Shown: one piece after another, positions 24,525 to 37,036 of the stretch
Position numbering within the stretch: the stretch's first letter is position 1
Layout of the letters: each line of letters opens with the position of its first letter
Assembly: GCA_009741485.1 (NCBI GenBank)
Contig: CM019214.1
Span: 54,524,550-54,588,549 of the forward strand
Source of the DNA: Malurus cyaneus samueli
Taxonomy: Eukaryota; Chordata; Aves; Passeriformes; Maluridae
Direction: 5' to 3'
Length of the DNA stretch: 64,000 nt
Program-made: the position numbers and the translations under genes
The notes under the pieces: model-generated
The model's input: only the letters and a program-made list of their open reading frames with translations
Told to the model about the DNA's origin: nothing
Databases searched by the model: none

Positions 24525-25600
24525 CAATCAAAGAATCATAGAATTGTTTAGATCGGAAAAGACTTCTAAGACCCTCGGGACTGACTGTTAACTCTCTAGT
24601 GCCAAGCACACCATTTAATTATGTCCCTAAGCGTCACATCTACACATTTTTAAAATATCTCCAGGGATGGGGGCTCCACCACTGCCCTGGATGACCTGTT
24701 TCGATGTTGAGCAAACCTTATAATTAAGAAATGTTCCTTAATATCCAATCTAAACTTTCTCTGGAGCAAGTCGAGGATGCTTCCTCTAGTTCTGTTGCTT
24801 GCTACTTGGGAGAAGAGACTGACCTCCACCTGGCTACAGCCTCCTCTCAGGTAATTGATTCCCCCAGCTTCCTTTTCTCCAGACTAAACAGCCCCAGCTT
24901 CCTCAATTGCTCCTCATAGGAATGGTGCTCCATACCCTTCTGCAGCTGCACTGCCCTTCCCTGGACTTGCTGCAGCACCTTCACATTTTTCTTGTAGTGA
25001 GGGGCCTGGAACTGAACATGGGATTTAAGGTGTGCCCTCGCCAGTGCTGAATACAGGGAGACAATCCCTACCCTGGCCCTGCTGGCCACACTACCTCTGA
25101 TACTGGCCAGGCTGCCACGGGCCTTCTTGGCCACCTGGGTACACTGACCAGAACCCCCAGATCCCTTTCCCTGGGCATCTTTCCAGCCACTCACTCTTCC
25201 CTCATCCTGTAACACTGCCTGGGATTGATGTGACCTGAGCTCAGGACCCCACACTTGGCCCTGTTGAACCTCATCCAACTGGCCTCAGCCCATGGATCCA
25301 GCCTGTCCACATCCCTCTGCAGAGCCTTCCTGCCCTCCAGCAGATCAACACTCCCACCCATCTTGGTGTCATCTACAGACTGACTGAGGATGCACTCAAT
25401 CCCCCTGTTTGGATCATGGATAAAGGTGTTAAAGGGCTGGCCCCAATACTGAACCGTAGGGAACACCACTTGTGACTGTCTGCCAGCTGGATTTAGTTCC
25501 ATTCACCACCACTCTCTGGGTTCAATTATCCAGACACGTTTTTACCCAGTGAACAGTACATCCATCCAAGCCATGGGAAATCAAATCTACTCTAAATCTA
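24525..25600 (-). mobile_element. CR1 LINE, longest copy in the window, minus strand
   Basis: The 3' end is at 24525 (AATCATAGAATT, the complement of the CR1 terminal repeat). The truncated 5' end is near 25600. Minus-strand frames at 25191-25502 and 24847-25278 keep CR1 RT features. These include [13 protein letters not shown] and SVDDTKMGG (the FADDTKLGG box with Phe-Ala changed to Ser-Val), [32 protein letters not shown] and [20 protein letters not shown], then [26 protein letters not shown]-like block decays to [12 protein letters not shown] upstream. The two RT aspartates remain but frameshifts divide the coding region. It appears younger than the other LINE copies. Confidence 0.95.
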
Positions 25601-27189
25601 ACCCCAGTTCTGAAACTCCTGACTCCATGAGTATACTGAAAACTTTTTTCTATTTGTTTATATATTTAAAAACATTGTCATCTCTGCCTGCATATGATGG
25701 ATCTAACACTTACCTACACACGGGATAGAATTTTCTGAAGCAAATCCCTTTTGTCAAAATGATTTTGCAAGTATAAACTCCATTACTTACACCTGTGAAT
25801 GCTTATTTGAAAGCCCATATCAAAATTTAGTCTGTTAAATAAACACACAAATTAGCAAGACTAGTATGGTTCTCCAGATGAAATCTTCCCTTTAAAATAA
25901 ATGTGATATTTCACCCTAAGTAAATGGACTCACTTATAGAAGTGGATTGATAAACAATATTGAGTTTGTGTAGATTTGTAGCAATGGATACTTTAACAAA
26001 ATTGAAGATGCGTTTTAACAGTTATTTTAGCTTTACTTGTCTAAAATAATAAATTTCAGTACCCCAAGCTAGACATGACAAAGGTATAAATCAACTTCTC
26101 CGCCTTCTCCAAGCAGAGATCTCAAGCATGCATTGTACCTGTGATGGTAAAAAAGGGTTTGGATATTACATGGAGATAGCTGCCAAAAGGGAGCTCTTAA
26201 TTCAGTATCGCATCGAAGGATTTTGTCTGACAGAGAGAATATGGGATTGTTGGTCTGAGAAAAATATCGTAGAGAAATAACTCTGCTATTTATATTCTTT
26301 GCAACAATTAGCAAAGTGCTGACTTTATTTATATAGTGATTTGTTAAAACAAAATACTGGAAATAGCAGTCTATTCTTAAGCAAACTATTCGGAGGTACA
26401 CAAATTCAGATATAGAACATATGCCTACATCCTACTCTTTAAATGTAAATTTTTCATTCACAAAAGGCTGAAGAATCTGCCTGTTAAGAACTTTTTTTGT
26501 AAAATCCAGGTTTCAAATACCGGAGTGTAATGCGCTCCTGATGCTATACTGTGTTCTACAAAAATACAAACATTCTATTTGTTTGTTTTGCTCATTTTAG
26601 ATGGGATTCATGGCTTCTGTTAAGTGAACTGAAAATGAACAGGCACAGTGGGCCTGGCTGCATTACCTACTGCTAGTTTTTACAACTTAGCTTTTTATTT
26701 TGGCAAGCATAAATCTTGGATGACCTTTAGCCATTAGAGAAGGTGTAGTAAAGACCTTAATGCACCACAGCTGTGAAAGGCTGAGAAAGTATTGTGCCAG
26801 TTTTTAGAGCTTGCATTTGCTGCTATCAAGACAATATGTCCATTAAAAACTATCTGAAAATTGCAACTGCTTTCAGTAACATTTGCTCTTCCCCCATTCT
26901 TCACTTAAATTGTGCTGATTCTCTAAGTCTTTTAGGTTGCATCCTAATGCATCTACATGCCTCTTTGTGGCTTACTTGTAATTTCTCTATTGTCTCCCCT
27001 TCTCATTGCAATATTTAAGTTACATATGCATGATGTCTGGGGTGTTGTAGATCTCCAGAAGATCGCCTGATGACAGCTGGTGAAAAATACGTCATTAGGA
27101 AAAAAAATGATTGGGTGTTTGTGCTGTTTGTTTCTTTGTTTTAAGGCAGAGACTATTGAGTGGTTATGTCTATCATAATTGTTTGCCAA
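25601..27189. other. No gene; unique AT-rich DNA
   Basis: Downstream of the CR1 5' truncation. A 110-codon minus-strand frame at 26069-26401 has no recognisable domain. Nothing else is identified. Confidence 0.6.
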
Positions 27190-27420
27190 TATATAAGAAT
27201 ACTGTAAAGAGGTCTCCAGGTGAACTTTGGTATAAGGAAAAGTTTTCCAGCCCTTGAAGTCAGTGAAACTATTTGGAACAGATTAACATGGGTGGTCTAG
27301 AATCCCTTTACCTGGATGCTTTTAAGAATAAATTAAATAGACTTCTGGCAAGTATGGTCTTGACCAAGTTTCAGAGGAAAAGAAAGGACTAGATGAAATC
27401 CTAATTCATTCCAGTTCTGT
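27190..27420 (+). mobile_element. Old CR1/L3-type LINE 3' tail
   Basis: The order of words matches the old CR1 tail: TGGAACAGATTA, then CTGGATGCTTTTAAGAAT, AGACTTCTGGCAAGTATGG, GGACTAGATGAAATCCT and TTCCAGTTCTG. They correspond to the family's phrases for the last ORF2 codons (WNRLP..., F...K) and the 3' UTR (GGACTAGATGACCT...TTCCAGTCCTATG). No frame is open. The 5' edge is approximate. Confidence 0.65.
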
Positions 27421-27784
27421 TTTTAATTACACTTTCCAGTTGGGATAAGCTTATTTTGTGAGCATAATTTGGTTAAAAAGCATCTCCTTTGTGACATTTG
27501 GTAACTCTTAATAGCTTTGTTTAGTGACTTGTTGCCAAATATCTTGCAGAAGAGTTTTATCTAATGGGTGCCATCTTTATTCCTTTACTGTTCAGGGCAC
27601 TGAGGAGCTTTGATAATAATGTGTAAGATACATATTTGATAATGGCTGTGTATTTTCTTTTGTCTTATCGTGTGTAGAGATCAAGGCCACCAGTGAGACA
27701 GTGTTCCTTTTTGATTTTTGATATGACTTGGTTCTTTTTCATATCTTTGGAGATCAGGGAAAAGCATGAATACATCAGGATTTA
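27421..27784. other. No gene; AT-rich spacer
   Basis: Unique DNA between two CR1-derived tails. No feature is recognised. Confidence 0.55.
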
Positions 27785-27990
27785 TAACACAGAAACAAAG
27801 AATGGCTGAGTTTGGAAGACATCCCTGAAGATAATCTAGTCCAGCCTACCTAAGTAGGGACAGCTAGACCGGGTGTCCAGGACTGTGTACAGAAAGATTT
27901 TCATTTCATCCATTTTGCCCTCTCTGGGCAACTTCTTCAGTAAAATAAATTTTCATTTGTTTGCTCCCATCACCTCCTGCACTTCAGTAA
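27785..27990 (-). mobile_element. CR1 3'-end fragment, minus strand
   Basis: Reads as the complement of a CR1 tail: ACAAAGAATGGCTGAGTTTGG, then GATAATCTAGTCCAGCC, GTGTCCAGGACTGTGT and CTCTCTGGGCAACTTCTTCAG, with internal deletions. It then decays around TTTGCTCCCATCACCTCCTG. Sequence past 27990 may still be derived from it but is not recognisable. Confidence 0.78.
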
Positions 27991-30900
27991 GTTCATGCTC
28001 CAGACTTGTACTGGAGAGCCCAGTACCAGTTCCACTACTCCAGATACTTCTCAGCAAGACTGCATTTCCTTTTGTTGAATTTCTCAAGATTCCTTTCAGT
28101 GAAGTATATTATACTAATCTAAAGATATAAGATCAAGCACCTCATACTACTGTTGAGTTGTCACATTTTACCTGTATGCTGAGGAGTGTTGTATCAGTCA
28201 GTTCATGCAAATATCACATCCTGTATTTTCTCTACATATTTATGTAATTAGAAATTAATCAGTAAAGCTGGGGTGCTTCTCACTTTAATTAATTGATTCA
28301 ATTTTTCTATACAGACCACTTTTCAAGCTTCATTATAAACTTTAGTAAGAGTACCTAAGGAAGGATTAGGGAATAAGGAAGCTCTCTTAACCAGGTTTCA
28401 TTCCCTTCATAGAAATCTAAAACACATGTATTGAGTCACTATCCGAAAATCCCTTGTTCTCAGCTGACTAGAGATGGAATTTCTATGAGCAGTGTTTTTC
28501 TACTATGGAGAAATGAGAAGTGGTCACTCTAAATGAGGGGATCTGGGGATATTGTCATTCTTACCTAACATGGATGAAATTCACATGACTTTACCCATTA
28601 AGGAACAGTCCTGTATACAAATTTAAATATTTCCCAGCCCTCACACCACTAAGTGTTTTAAAAGTAATAATGAAATTATGTTGTAAAAATTTATTTTATA
28701 AGTATTGACAAAACATCCTTGTGTTTTAAGTGCAGCAGTCCTTTGCACTGTTTTAAATGCTCTAAAGCAAAATTTCCTGGTTTGTCTCCCCTTAAACACT
28801 CAAACATGCTTTCTTCAAGTTATCATCTAAATTATTGTCTGTACTAGTTTCCAAAGATTGATCCATTTCTGCCCTACAAAAAGGTAATAAAGAATCAAGT
28901 TACATCTGGTTTGATTTCCCTGTAATGAAACAGCCAATTGCCCCATGTCAGAAAAGATCTACTGTAGGTATTCTTCTGGGATTTACCTGGCTTTTGCCAG
29001 TCAATAAAGAAATAAGATCTAACATTTCATTTATAAAACATGAATTCCTCTGGGTTAGAAGCATCAAGAATGATAATAGGTTTATAGTCTTACATACAGA
29101 ATATTTTAGCAAGAGTTTTTTCCTATCTACCACTTAGAAAACAAAAATTACTATCCTTTGTGATTTTAGGACTGCTATACCTATTTTACAATACAACAAG
29201 ATGTTTTTCGCATTGCTTACAAAAGCTGAATTGAATTTATGAGGGAAGAGTTAAATAAAATTACTGTAAGAAGCCTCACAAGTCAGATGAAGGATGTTCC
29301 AGTTTGCAGTAGAGGGGTTTTCAATGTACAAATTGTAGCAAATTCCTCAAGGTACAATTTTTATTCTTCATTTATTTATCTTCCATGAATACTTCAACAT
29401 TTGACTTGACTCAGTTTTTCCCTTGTTTCGTCTGTTGCCCCAGTCATATCAGTTTTTTCTTTTTTAATTTGACTGCACCATTCCTCATCCAGATAATGCT
29501 TCTGATCAGAGGTATTTCCACTCAGCATTTGGATGTAGAAAATAAAAAATTACTTCCTCAGCTTGAAAGATATTACAGCCACTTTCCTGGAAATACTTCT
29601 TTTGTCTTCAGAAAAGTATTTTTATCCAAAATTCATATCAGAAATGTTAAAATTGTAGTAGTCCTAGAAGGAGTACATGCTTAAAACTGAGCTGTTAAAG
29701 GGTTCATTTTGTCCACTCCCTCTACATCAGCTTCTCAACCTAGTGCTTTGCTGGCCACTTTTATTCCCTGGATCCCTCCAAACTTTTAAATCTCTCTTTT
29801 CTTAGTACCCCGAGTGACCCCATGCTAACAAGATATTTCCCAGATATCCCTGTTTTCTTCCACCTCAATGCCTGTTACCTCCTTTGCTCTTGCAATGCTC
29901 CAGGGACTCTATTCCCTTCTTTCCCCAGTTGTCTCTCTAGTCAAACTGGGCAGGGAGGAGGAACACGGGCTCTTCTGCTGGATGAACTGAGTTATGTAAA
30001 TGCTGATTGTTTGGGAGACCCATCTGGTCTGTCTCCCTGCCTCTCTCCTGGCTCCCACCTGCCAGGTGGACCAAAAAACTGCTCTGGCCCTTGACAGGCC
30101 AGAAGAAAAAAAAAAAAAAAGGTAGTGCTGCGTGACAGTCACAATCTGTTTGCAGAAATGTGCTGCTGTGCATGCCAAAGCGCTGCTCCCTCCCACTCAT
30201 CCTGGCATGTTTTTGTTTTGTTTTTTTTTCTCTGAGAGAGCAATGTCTCCCCTTTCTGTGTTCTTGGGGTCCAAGAAGCAGAAAGGTGCTGGAATGAATT
30301 GGCCAGAATACAGCCTAGAGTACCTGTTTCTGAATTGCCTTGGTTTAATGAAGTCTGTGCCACTCACTGTCTGTGTATCAAAGCCTTAGCTCTAGCTGAG
30401 AGGAGTTCAGGTAGGTTAATTAATTAAACATTTTCATATGGGGAGTTACATGACCTTTTGGGTCCACAGGGAACATACAAATGATGCCATCCTGTGGGAT
30501 AATACATCATGCTTCTTTGCCTCTGTGACTGCCTTTGTACATAGCCCCAGAGCGGATTTTGAGTTTTTCTGGAACTTGTTGCTGATCAAACTATTCTAAT
30601 GAAGTATTTGACAATTTTTATCTCAGTCTTTGAAAAACAACTTGTAGTTTTTACCTAGCTTCATCTCTGCCTTACCTTCCATATCTTTACTCATGGCATG
30701 AAAAGCCATCACCATCCAGCTGATGTCAGCTGAGAATAAATCCGCTAGTAGTTAGAAAATCCCTTCTCAGTGCTCTTCTGTATGCAGTATTCTTTCTTTG
30801 ACACCTCCTTTTTTTTTTTTCTCCTTTTAAATAGAAACAGACGATGTCTAAATAGATGAAGCAAATATATCTCCATTTAAATGACATTCAGGATTGTAAC

Positions 30901-33244
30901 ACCCTTATTAGCTATCTTCAAGAAGTTTTGAAGTGGCAAGATTTAAAAATTACAAAGAACAATGCTCCAGAAATTCATGTCAGTGACGAACTCTGAACTA
31001 GTACTCTGGCATTGCAAATCTCCTCACTTCATGTGTTTCTTCTTGCCCAACGTGACATCACACTCACTGAGAAATAAACTCTTCTTCTTCTTTCAAATTC
31101 TGACACAATCACAGTGCTGGGGTTGGAAGGTGAAGCTTTTGAGGAGTGCTGTAATTTACCATTGTGCCACTTCTGTGCTCTAAATTAAGGGTTGCAGTGA
31201 CAGTAACTACCGAGAAAATTAGGATGCTAACATGGCAATTCTTTTTTCTACTCTGGCAGAGTATTAAGATTTCTCACTATGAGTATTCAGCATTAATAGA
31301 TAAGTTCCTAGTATCAAAGTGGAGGCGGAATGTGAAGGAGCTTTTTAGAGCATGAATTAATACAGCAACGAACAGAGATAGTGCTGCATTATGAACAAGG
31401 GCAGAAATTCTCAAGTCTCTTTCCCTTCATAGTTATATACTACAGATTCACAGATGAGGTGCCTTATACATTATGGTTTTCTTGAGTTACATATTATCAG
31501 GGTAATGAGGGGACTTTTACTTTCATTTTGGCCAAATTCAGCCTTTTTCCTCCCAGAGGAACTTTCTTGTTTATGCACCATATGAAAGAAAAAAATCTGT
31601 AAAACACAGAGATGTTGTATTTGCATTTATGTGTCTGCCATATTTCCATCAGTTGCACATTTTTGTAATGCTGCTTTGAGTGGGATGACTTCTCTGAAGA
31701 GGAAGAACATCTCTCTGAGCAGGCCTGAGCACTGATTTTGCCAGCAAGCCAAAATGAGTGAATGTAAGGCAGATATTTGGTAAGTGTAAAGCAAAATTTA
31801 ATTTCAGCTATTTTTCCTTTAATGAATCATTATAGTACTGTTACTGAAATACATTACATTAGCATAAAAATCCACTTTTAAATGAGACAATCAGTATTAG
31901 CAATCATATCTATTCTCTATAATAGTTTATTTACATGGTACAGACAACTCAGACAAAACCAGTTGTGAATAAATATTATTTTGTTACATTGCTAAATGTA
32001 TCTTTTTGTATTTCCAGATAATTTAGGCTGTCTTTGAGCTTAATATCTTTGAATGAAAACAGCCAAGTTGTTTCCTTGTTTTTGAATTACAGAACTGCAA
32101 CAGAATGCCTGGGCTGGCTGAATATTTGTGTGTGGCTCCTCCTAGACAGCTAGGGCTCCACACTCTGTTAGACAGACATGTGAAGATTTTGTTGCATGTG
32201 TTCATAAGTTTCCTGCTTTTAAAAAGGTGGACATTATTTTTAGCACCACCAGGAGGGAAAGGCAGTCTCTGTCATAAACAGATGTTTTCAAACATGTGTT
32301 GAACTGATGACATCTATAGCCATGCTCACAATATTTTTTAAATCTTTCATTTCTGACCTTCTGTAGCTCAGGAGTAGATTGTGAACCTGTGTAGATACTC
32401 AAACACATCAGATCTAGCCTTTGCAGTCTGAGCAGTTTTTTCTTGGCTTCTATTTTTTTCACTCATTAAGATAAACACCTACTTCCAGAGAGCCCATTTT
32501 TAGCTGCAGGAAAGGAAGGATGGAAACCACTCCAGTAAGAAACTGAAGTGAGATCTTACAGTGACGAGATGGGATGGTTTCAACAATGGCTCTCATAGGA
32601 ATTGTGAAAATGGAGTTTTTCAGTTCCACGTCCTTTCCTGTGGCTCACTACTATGAATAACATCTTAGTTTTAAGGATTTCATGAAAAAATAAACAGGAT
32701 TTCCTTTCACTTCAAGCAAAAGCAGCTTTTTATTCACCGTGTCCCATTTTTGGGTACTTTCTTTTCTGGAAGATCAATAGCAATACGTGGCCTCTTCTTA
32801 CTATTGTTTATACAACAATTTGACTTGTTTTTTATTATTAGAATCGCTACTAATACAATTTCACTAGTTTCAGAAACGTTGACATATTCCCAAAGCTACC
32901 AATAACAAGAGGAATATGAACTTCTGCAATTAGAGTTTAATTTTTCCTTTTCTGCTGGATCTTTTCCTTCTGGTCCTTGTTTTGCTTCCTTATTAAAGCT
33001 GAACATGTCACATTGCTTAACCATACACAAGATACTCCTCAGGACGATAAAGTGTTCTACAGACATCATAGTTTGCACCATGGTTTGTGCTGCACCCTCT
33101 GTTTGTACTTCTGCTGTAACAATTACTTATTTTATGTTTTGCCATAACAGTGTTATACTGCTCCTATACACACCATAATTGTAAAACACACTGCACTTCT
33201 GCATTCATTTAAAGAGCAACTACTTGATAAGTACAAAGTAATTA
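27991..33244. other. No gene; 5.2 kb of unique DNA
   Basis: No gene or transposon is recognised. An island at about 29700-30400 is richer in GC than its surroundings and ends around an A run (30106-30120). It gives overlapping 70-95 codon frames on both strands with no recognisable domain. A T run lies at 30809-30820. A minus-strand MIR-like trace at about 31040-31070 was judged too weak to list. Confidence 0.55.
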
Positions 33245-33395
33245 AGCAATAAGACATGACAGGCAGTGCATTTCTGGGGAGTTATTGCACTTCTCAGATG
33301 TCTCTAAAGATATGAGGCTAAAGGTTGAGTGACTTCAGCCACCTGAGAAGTGGAATAATCCCCCAGAAATGCATTGCTTACCACAGTTTATTGCT
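33245..33395. repeat. 151-bp imperfect hairpin element
   Basis: Left arm 33245-33300 and right arm 33340-33395 (56 nt each) are reverse complements around a 39-nt loop. The inner 38 nt match at 33 positions, including GCATTTCTGGGG and CACTTCTCAG. The outer end matches again over AGCAATAA/TTATTGCT. No open frame crosses it. The structure fits a fossil palindromic DNA transposon, one of the old vertebrate hairpin repeats, or a structured RNA precursor. The family is not recognised. Confidence 0.7.
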
Positions 33396-33685
33396 ATTAT
33401 GAAATGGAAATTATGAAACCAAAATAGGATGAAAAGATTAGATCTGTGCATTTATGGAGGATTACTTACACAAGTATGACATCATTGTCAGCTCTATATG
33501 TGTCCTGAGAGTTCTTAAAGACATTTTAGAATTAACACGTGAACAACACAACTCTTCCAAAACTGCTGTTTCAGCACTCCTCATTACCAACTTTACTTAG
33601 ACCCGTCCCCCAACATTTCCCTACAAAATCATATTTGTATTCTCGGTACAGAGTTTGTCTCTGATACTAATCACACAACCTCAGG
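33396..33685. other. No gene; unique DNA
   Basis: Spacer after the hairpin. Nothing coding or repetitive is recognised. Confidence 0.6.
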
Positions 33686-33828
33686 GGGTGTGGTTATTCT
33701 GAAATAATCATACACCCTGGAGGATTTGAGGCATGTGGTTGCTTCCTTGCCTTGTAACACCCCAAGGTCATTATCTCATGATAATCACATCTCCTGGAGT
33801 TGCCTTATTGCTTAAGTGTAACACTAAA
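33686..33828. repeat. Diverged tandem duplication, about 75-bp period
   Basis: ATAATCA...CCTGGAG occurs at 33704-33722 and again near 33780-33798 (14 of 19 bases agree). Each copy is preceded by a GGTTATT/GGTCATT word and followed by TTGCCTT...GTAACAC. The first copy also forms a stem, GGGTGTGGTTATT with AATAATCATACACCC (33686-33717). An old duplication is the simplest reading. Confidence 0.45.
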
Positions 33829-35868
33829 TTTTAATTAAAATGAAATAGAGCTCTTCTGGTAGTTTATACAATATCCTGTGTGCACAAAGCCAGATGGAAA
33901 TAATGCCTAGCTTTTACTGTAATAGCATGTGGTGGGCTTGTGCTCCAGCACAATGAATGGTTATGTTTTTGTTGTTTTTCTGATGAGAAAATAATTTAAA
34001 TTTGCAGCACACTACTATCAAACTGAAATCTTATTGTTCTGATTTGTTGTAAATAACAACTGAAAACTAAAAAAAAAATTGTGAAGAAATACACTGATAA
34101 CATTCCAAGTTACTGCAAATGCTGACCACAGAGTTTCACAAGAGTTTCCTGACATGGATTTGGTTCTTCAGATATTTCAATCAAACTTCAGTAAAATATG
34201 ACCTTGCATTGAAATTTGAGATACTAAATTTCAAATGTGATTCCAGATTTCTGATTATTTCAAAACACTTTAAAAAGCCCAGAAAACATACAGCATTCAT
34301 ACAAAGAGTTCATTTCTCGTATCTTAACTCTTCAACTCTGGAGTTGGAAATGGCATTCCATTATTAGAGATTTTCTGAGAAAGGTGAAGAAATTTTAACT
34401 TTTAAGTCTGTGAGGTTCCTCTCTTCTTAGTCAGAGTTAACCATTATATGATAGTTTTGCTCAAAAACTTATATGTGTAATAACTTATTAAGGTTTTTAA
34501 ATCAAGGTAAAGATCTTGAAATATTTTTAAACCACTCTCTGCTTTGAAAAGAGAGATTATGGTATTTTGTATTTACCAGTTCGCTGGATACTTGAGGGTG
34601 TAAAAAATGCAATTTTTCAAATCAAGTAGATGAAAACATGTAAGGTAGAATTGAGTCAAATAATTTAAACAACAAAACAAGAAAACAGGCTTCTAAGTAA
34701 AATACATGAGAGCTGTGATACTATCTACATACATGTTTATAGCTGTTTCTACACTGTTTTGATCCCACTTAGAACTGCACTTGTATCTTGAGGCATTTAT
34801 AGATCTTTGCTGTTCATTCTTTGCGACTGTTTTTATATAACACAGCAGTTTTTAAAGAGTGCTTTAAAAACATTGTTTGCATTCTCTTACTCTTTTCCAG
34901 ATATCTACAAAAAAGATAATAATATGAAATTCCTTGTGAAAATCATCAAAATATATGGTCCTAGTTTTGTCAGATTTTGTTTTTATTGTGTATATTATTT
35001 TGTGTTTTTATTTGCTGCTCCACAATTTAGCCAACTAAATGTTAATATTGAATTTACCTCTTGAAGGGACATGTCCTGACGTTTGTATTGTTATTAGCAT
35101 AAATTTTATTTCCTTATTAACTCAGCATGAAAATGAAAATATTCTGCTGTAGTCTGATCATAGATTAGGTGTGGTGCTATGTGTAGGAGAGAGAGTTTCA
35201 CACAGAACACTCTGCCTCAAAGAGTCTCCCTATTCCCAGCACCTTTTCTCCCGCCCATTGAAGCCTTCTTGGAAACCAGTGGCCATTTTCCAGCTGACTT
35301 ATTAGGAATGGATGTTATGAAGATATTAAGCTTCTACATCCTACATGAAAAGAGTGTGTCTCAAACAAGGATGTTCTTTGAGTTCCTCATCAGGATAAAG
35401 GGAAAACTTTCCCAATGAGGAAAAAAGTGTATCAAAACATTCTTTAGTACACCTCATAGGCCTGGTATGTAACAGATGTTAGAAATTAAATTTCATTAGA
35501 TCTAATTCTAGTTCATCTAGTTTTTTAGATTTTTTAAAATGTTTTCTTTGAAGAGAAACAAATTCTTTCCTTATATGACCTTTGAAATAAGAAAATCACT
35601 TGAGGAAGAATTAGTTCTAACCTGCAATGTCAGAGATCTGTTGACTTCACTAGGATTATGGTGGTGCAGCAAATAGTAAAATTTGAGCAATCCTTCTGAT
35701 ACAAAACTAGATTGATTCAGTATTATGGGACAACAAAATGTAATCAGGTTTCTGCTGTGCTGAAGTTTGTGCCACTGACAAGCATTCATTATTTTTTAGT
35801 AATATTGATGCTGAATTGCCTAACAGAGAAAGAAATGTTTTATTTTTTCACTTTGTTGAGAAGGAGCT
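33829..35868. other. No gene; unique AT-rich DNA
   Basis: Frames of up to 85 codons have no protein character. No repeat is recognised. Confidence 0.65.
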
Positions 35869-35912
35869 TATAATAAAATAATAATATAATATAATAATAA
35901 TATAATAATATA
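35869..35912. repeat. (TAA/ATA)n microsatellite, interrupted
   Basis: TAA units alternating with ATATAA interruptions over 44 bp. Confidence 0.9.
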
Positions 35913-37000
35913 GTGTAGGAAACCAAATTTTAACTGTGCACAAAGTAACTATAGTGTGAATATTTCACCCTTACCAAAGCCTCTTATCTTGTTCTGCTTT
36001 TACACGTAGGTCATATTATGCACTGCTTTGTGCTAGTTTGACAAGAACTAATGTGGATACTTAAATATTTTAAAGGCTGCACATTTCAGAATGATAAAAT
36101 ACTGAACTGATCTCCCTTTCCTGTTGAATTTCAGCTAATATAAAATATACAATTTTTTTTTTTGGATATAAGAGATTTTTAACAACAAATATTAAAAGTT
36201 CTTTTGAGGAAAAATCTTCATATAGGGCCATGCAATGACACTTTTTAACTACAGTTGTTTTTTATTCAGCCATAAAATCTATCTTTCATATAGAAACCCA
36301 CTTACATGTCTTACTTCAGTGAAGGTTATTTGTAGACTGAAGGTCTTTTCTTGTCAAGATATGATGAATACCATGTGTGAAGACAGAAGAGCATCAGGAC
36401 CTGTATTAGCCGGAAAACCCACTGATCTGTGAATAACCTAAAAAAGAAAACCTGAAGATTAGCAACGTCGCTTTTAAGAATGATCCATCAAATTCAACAA
36501 GCAGATTCACAGAGATGAATCATCTAGTTCCTTTTATTCCAACAATACAGTAAAGGTTATTTCCCTTCCTTACAAATAGAAGTTCTGAAATACAAGAAAC
36601 AGAGAATTGTGAGTCCTTTTTCAGGCATAAGGCAATGAATCTACTTTTTTCATTCAGTGTGGTTTTAAACATTCTCTCTTTTATTTGTCAGTTGAAGTAG
36701 GTGTGGCTCAGCCCATCTAGTACGCAGCTAAATTGTATGATTACGGCCTATTTTTAAATTAGGTTATATTTTCTGTAAAGATTAAGCCCACTGTCAAAAC
36801 CATTTTTAAAAGCACAAAATAGATTTTAATGTTAATTTTAGCAAATTTTATACATTATAAAATTGTAATATATATATAATTACAAGATATATATTATCAC
36901 AGCGTATTGAGTTATTGTTTCAACTTAGCTTGAAAATCCAGTGAGGCCACTGTGATAACCTTCTGTAATGTCTGATAAAAGCCTTGGAATTTTTCTCAGC
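35913..37000. other. No gene; AT-rich DNA
   Basis: Includes a 23-bp near-palindrome of TTGTAAT + AT core + ATTACAA at 36863-36885. No gene is seen. Confidence 0.6.
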
Positions 37001-37036
37001 TCTCTCCCTCTCCTTCTCCCTCTCCCTCTCCCTGCC
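37001..37036. repeat. CT-rich (CTCTCC)n tract
   Basis: A pure pyrimidine run of TCTCCC/CTCTCC units over 36 bp, with an all-purine complement. Confidence 0.9.

Noticed and set aside
29909..30400. Overlapping 70-95 codon frames on both strands
   Set aside because: The same GC-richer patch gives open frames on both strands; no codon bias or domain.
31030..31085. Possible minus-strand MIR (CTTGCCCAACGTGACATCAC)
   Set aside because: Only one short phrase matches; no promoter boxes or continuing similarity.
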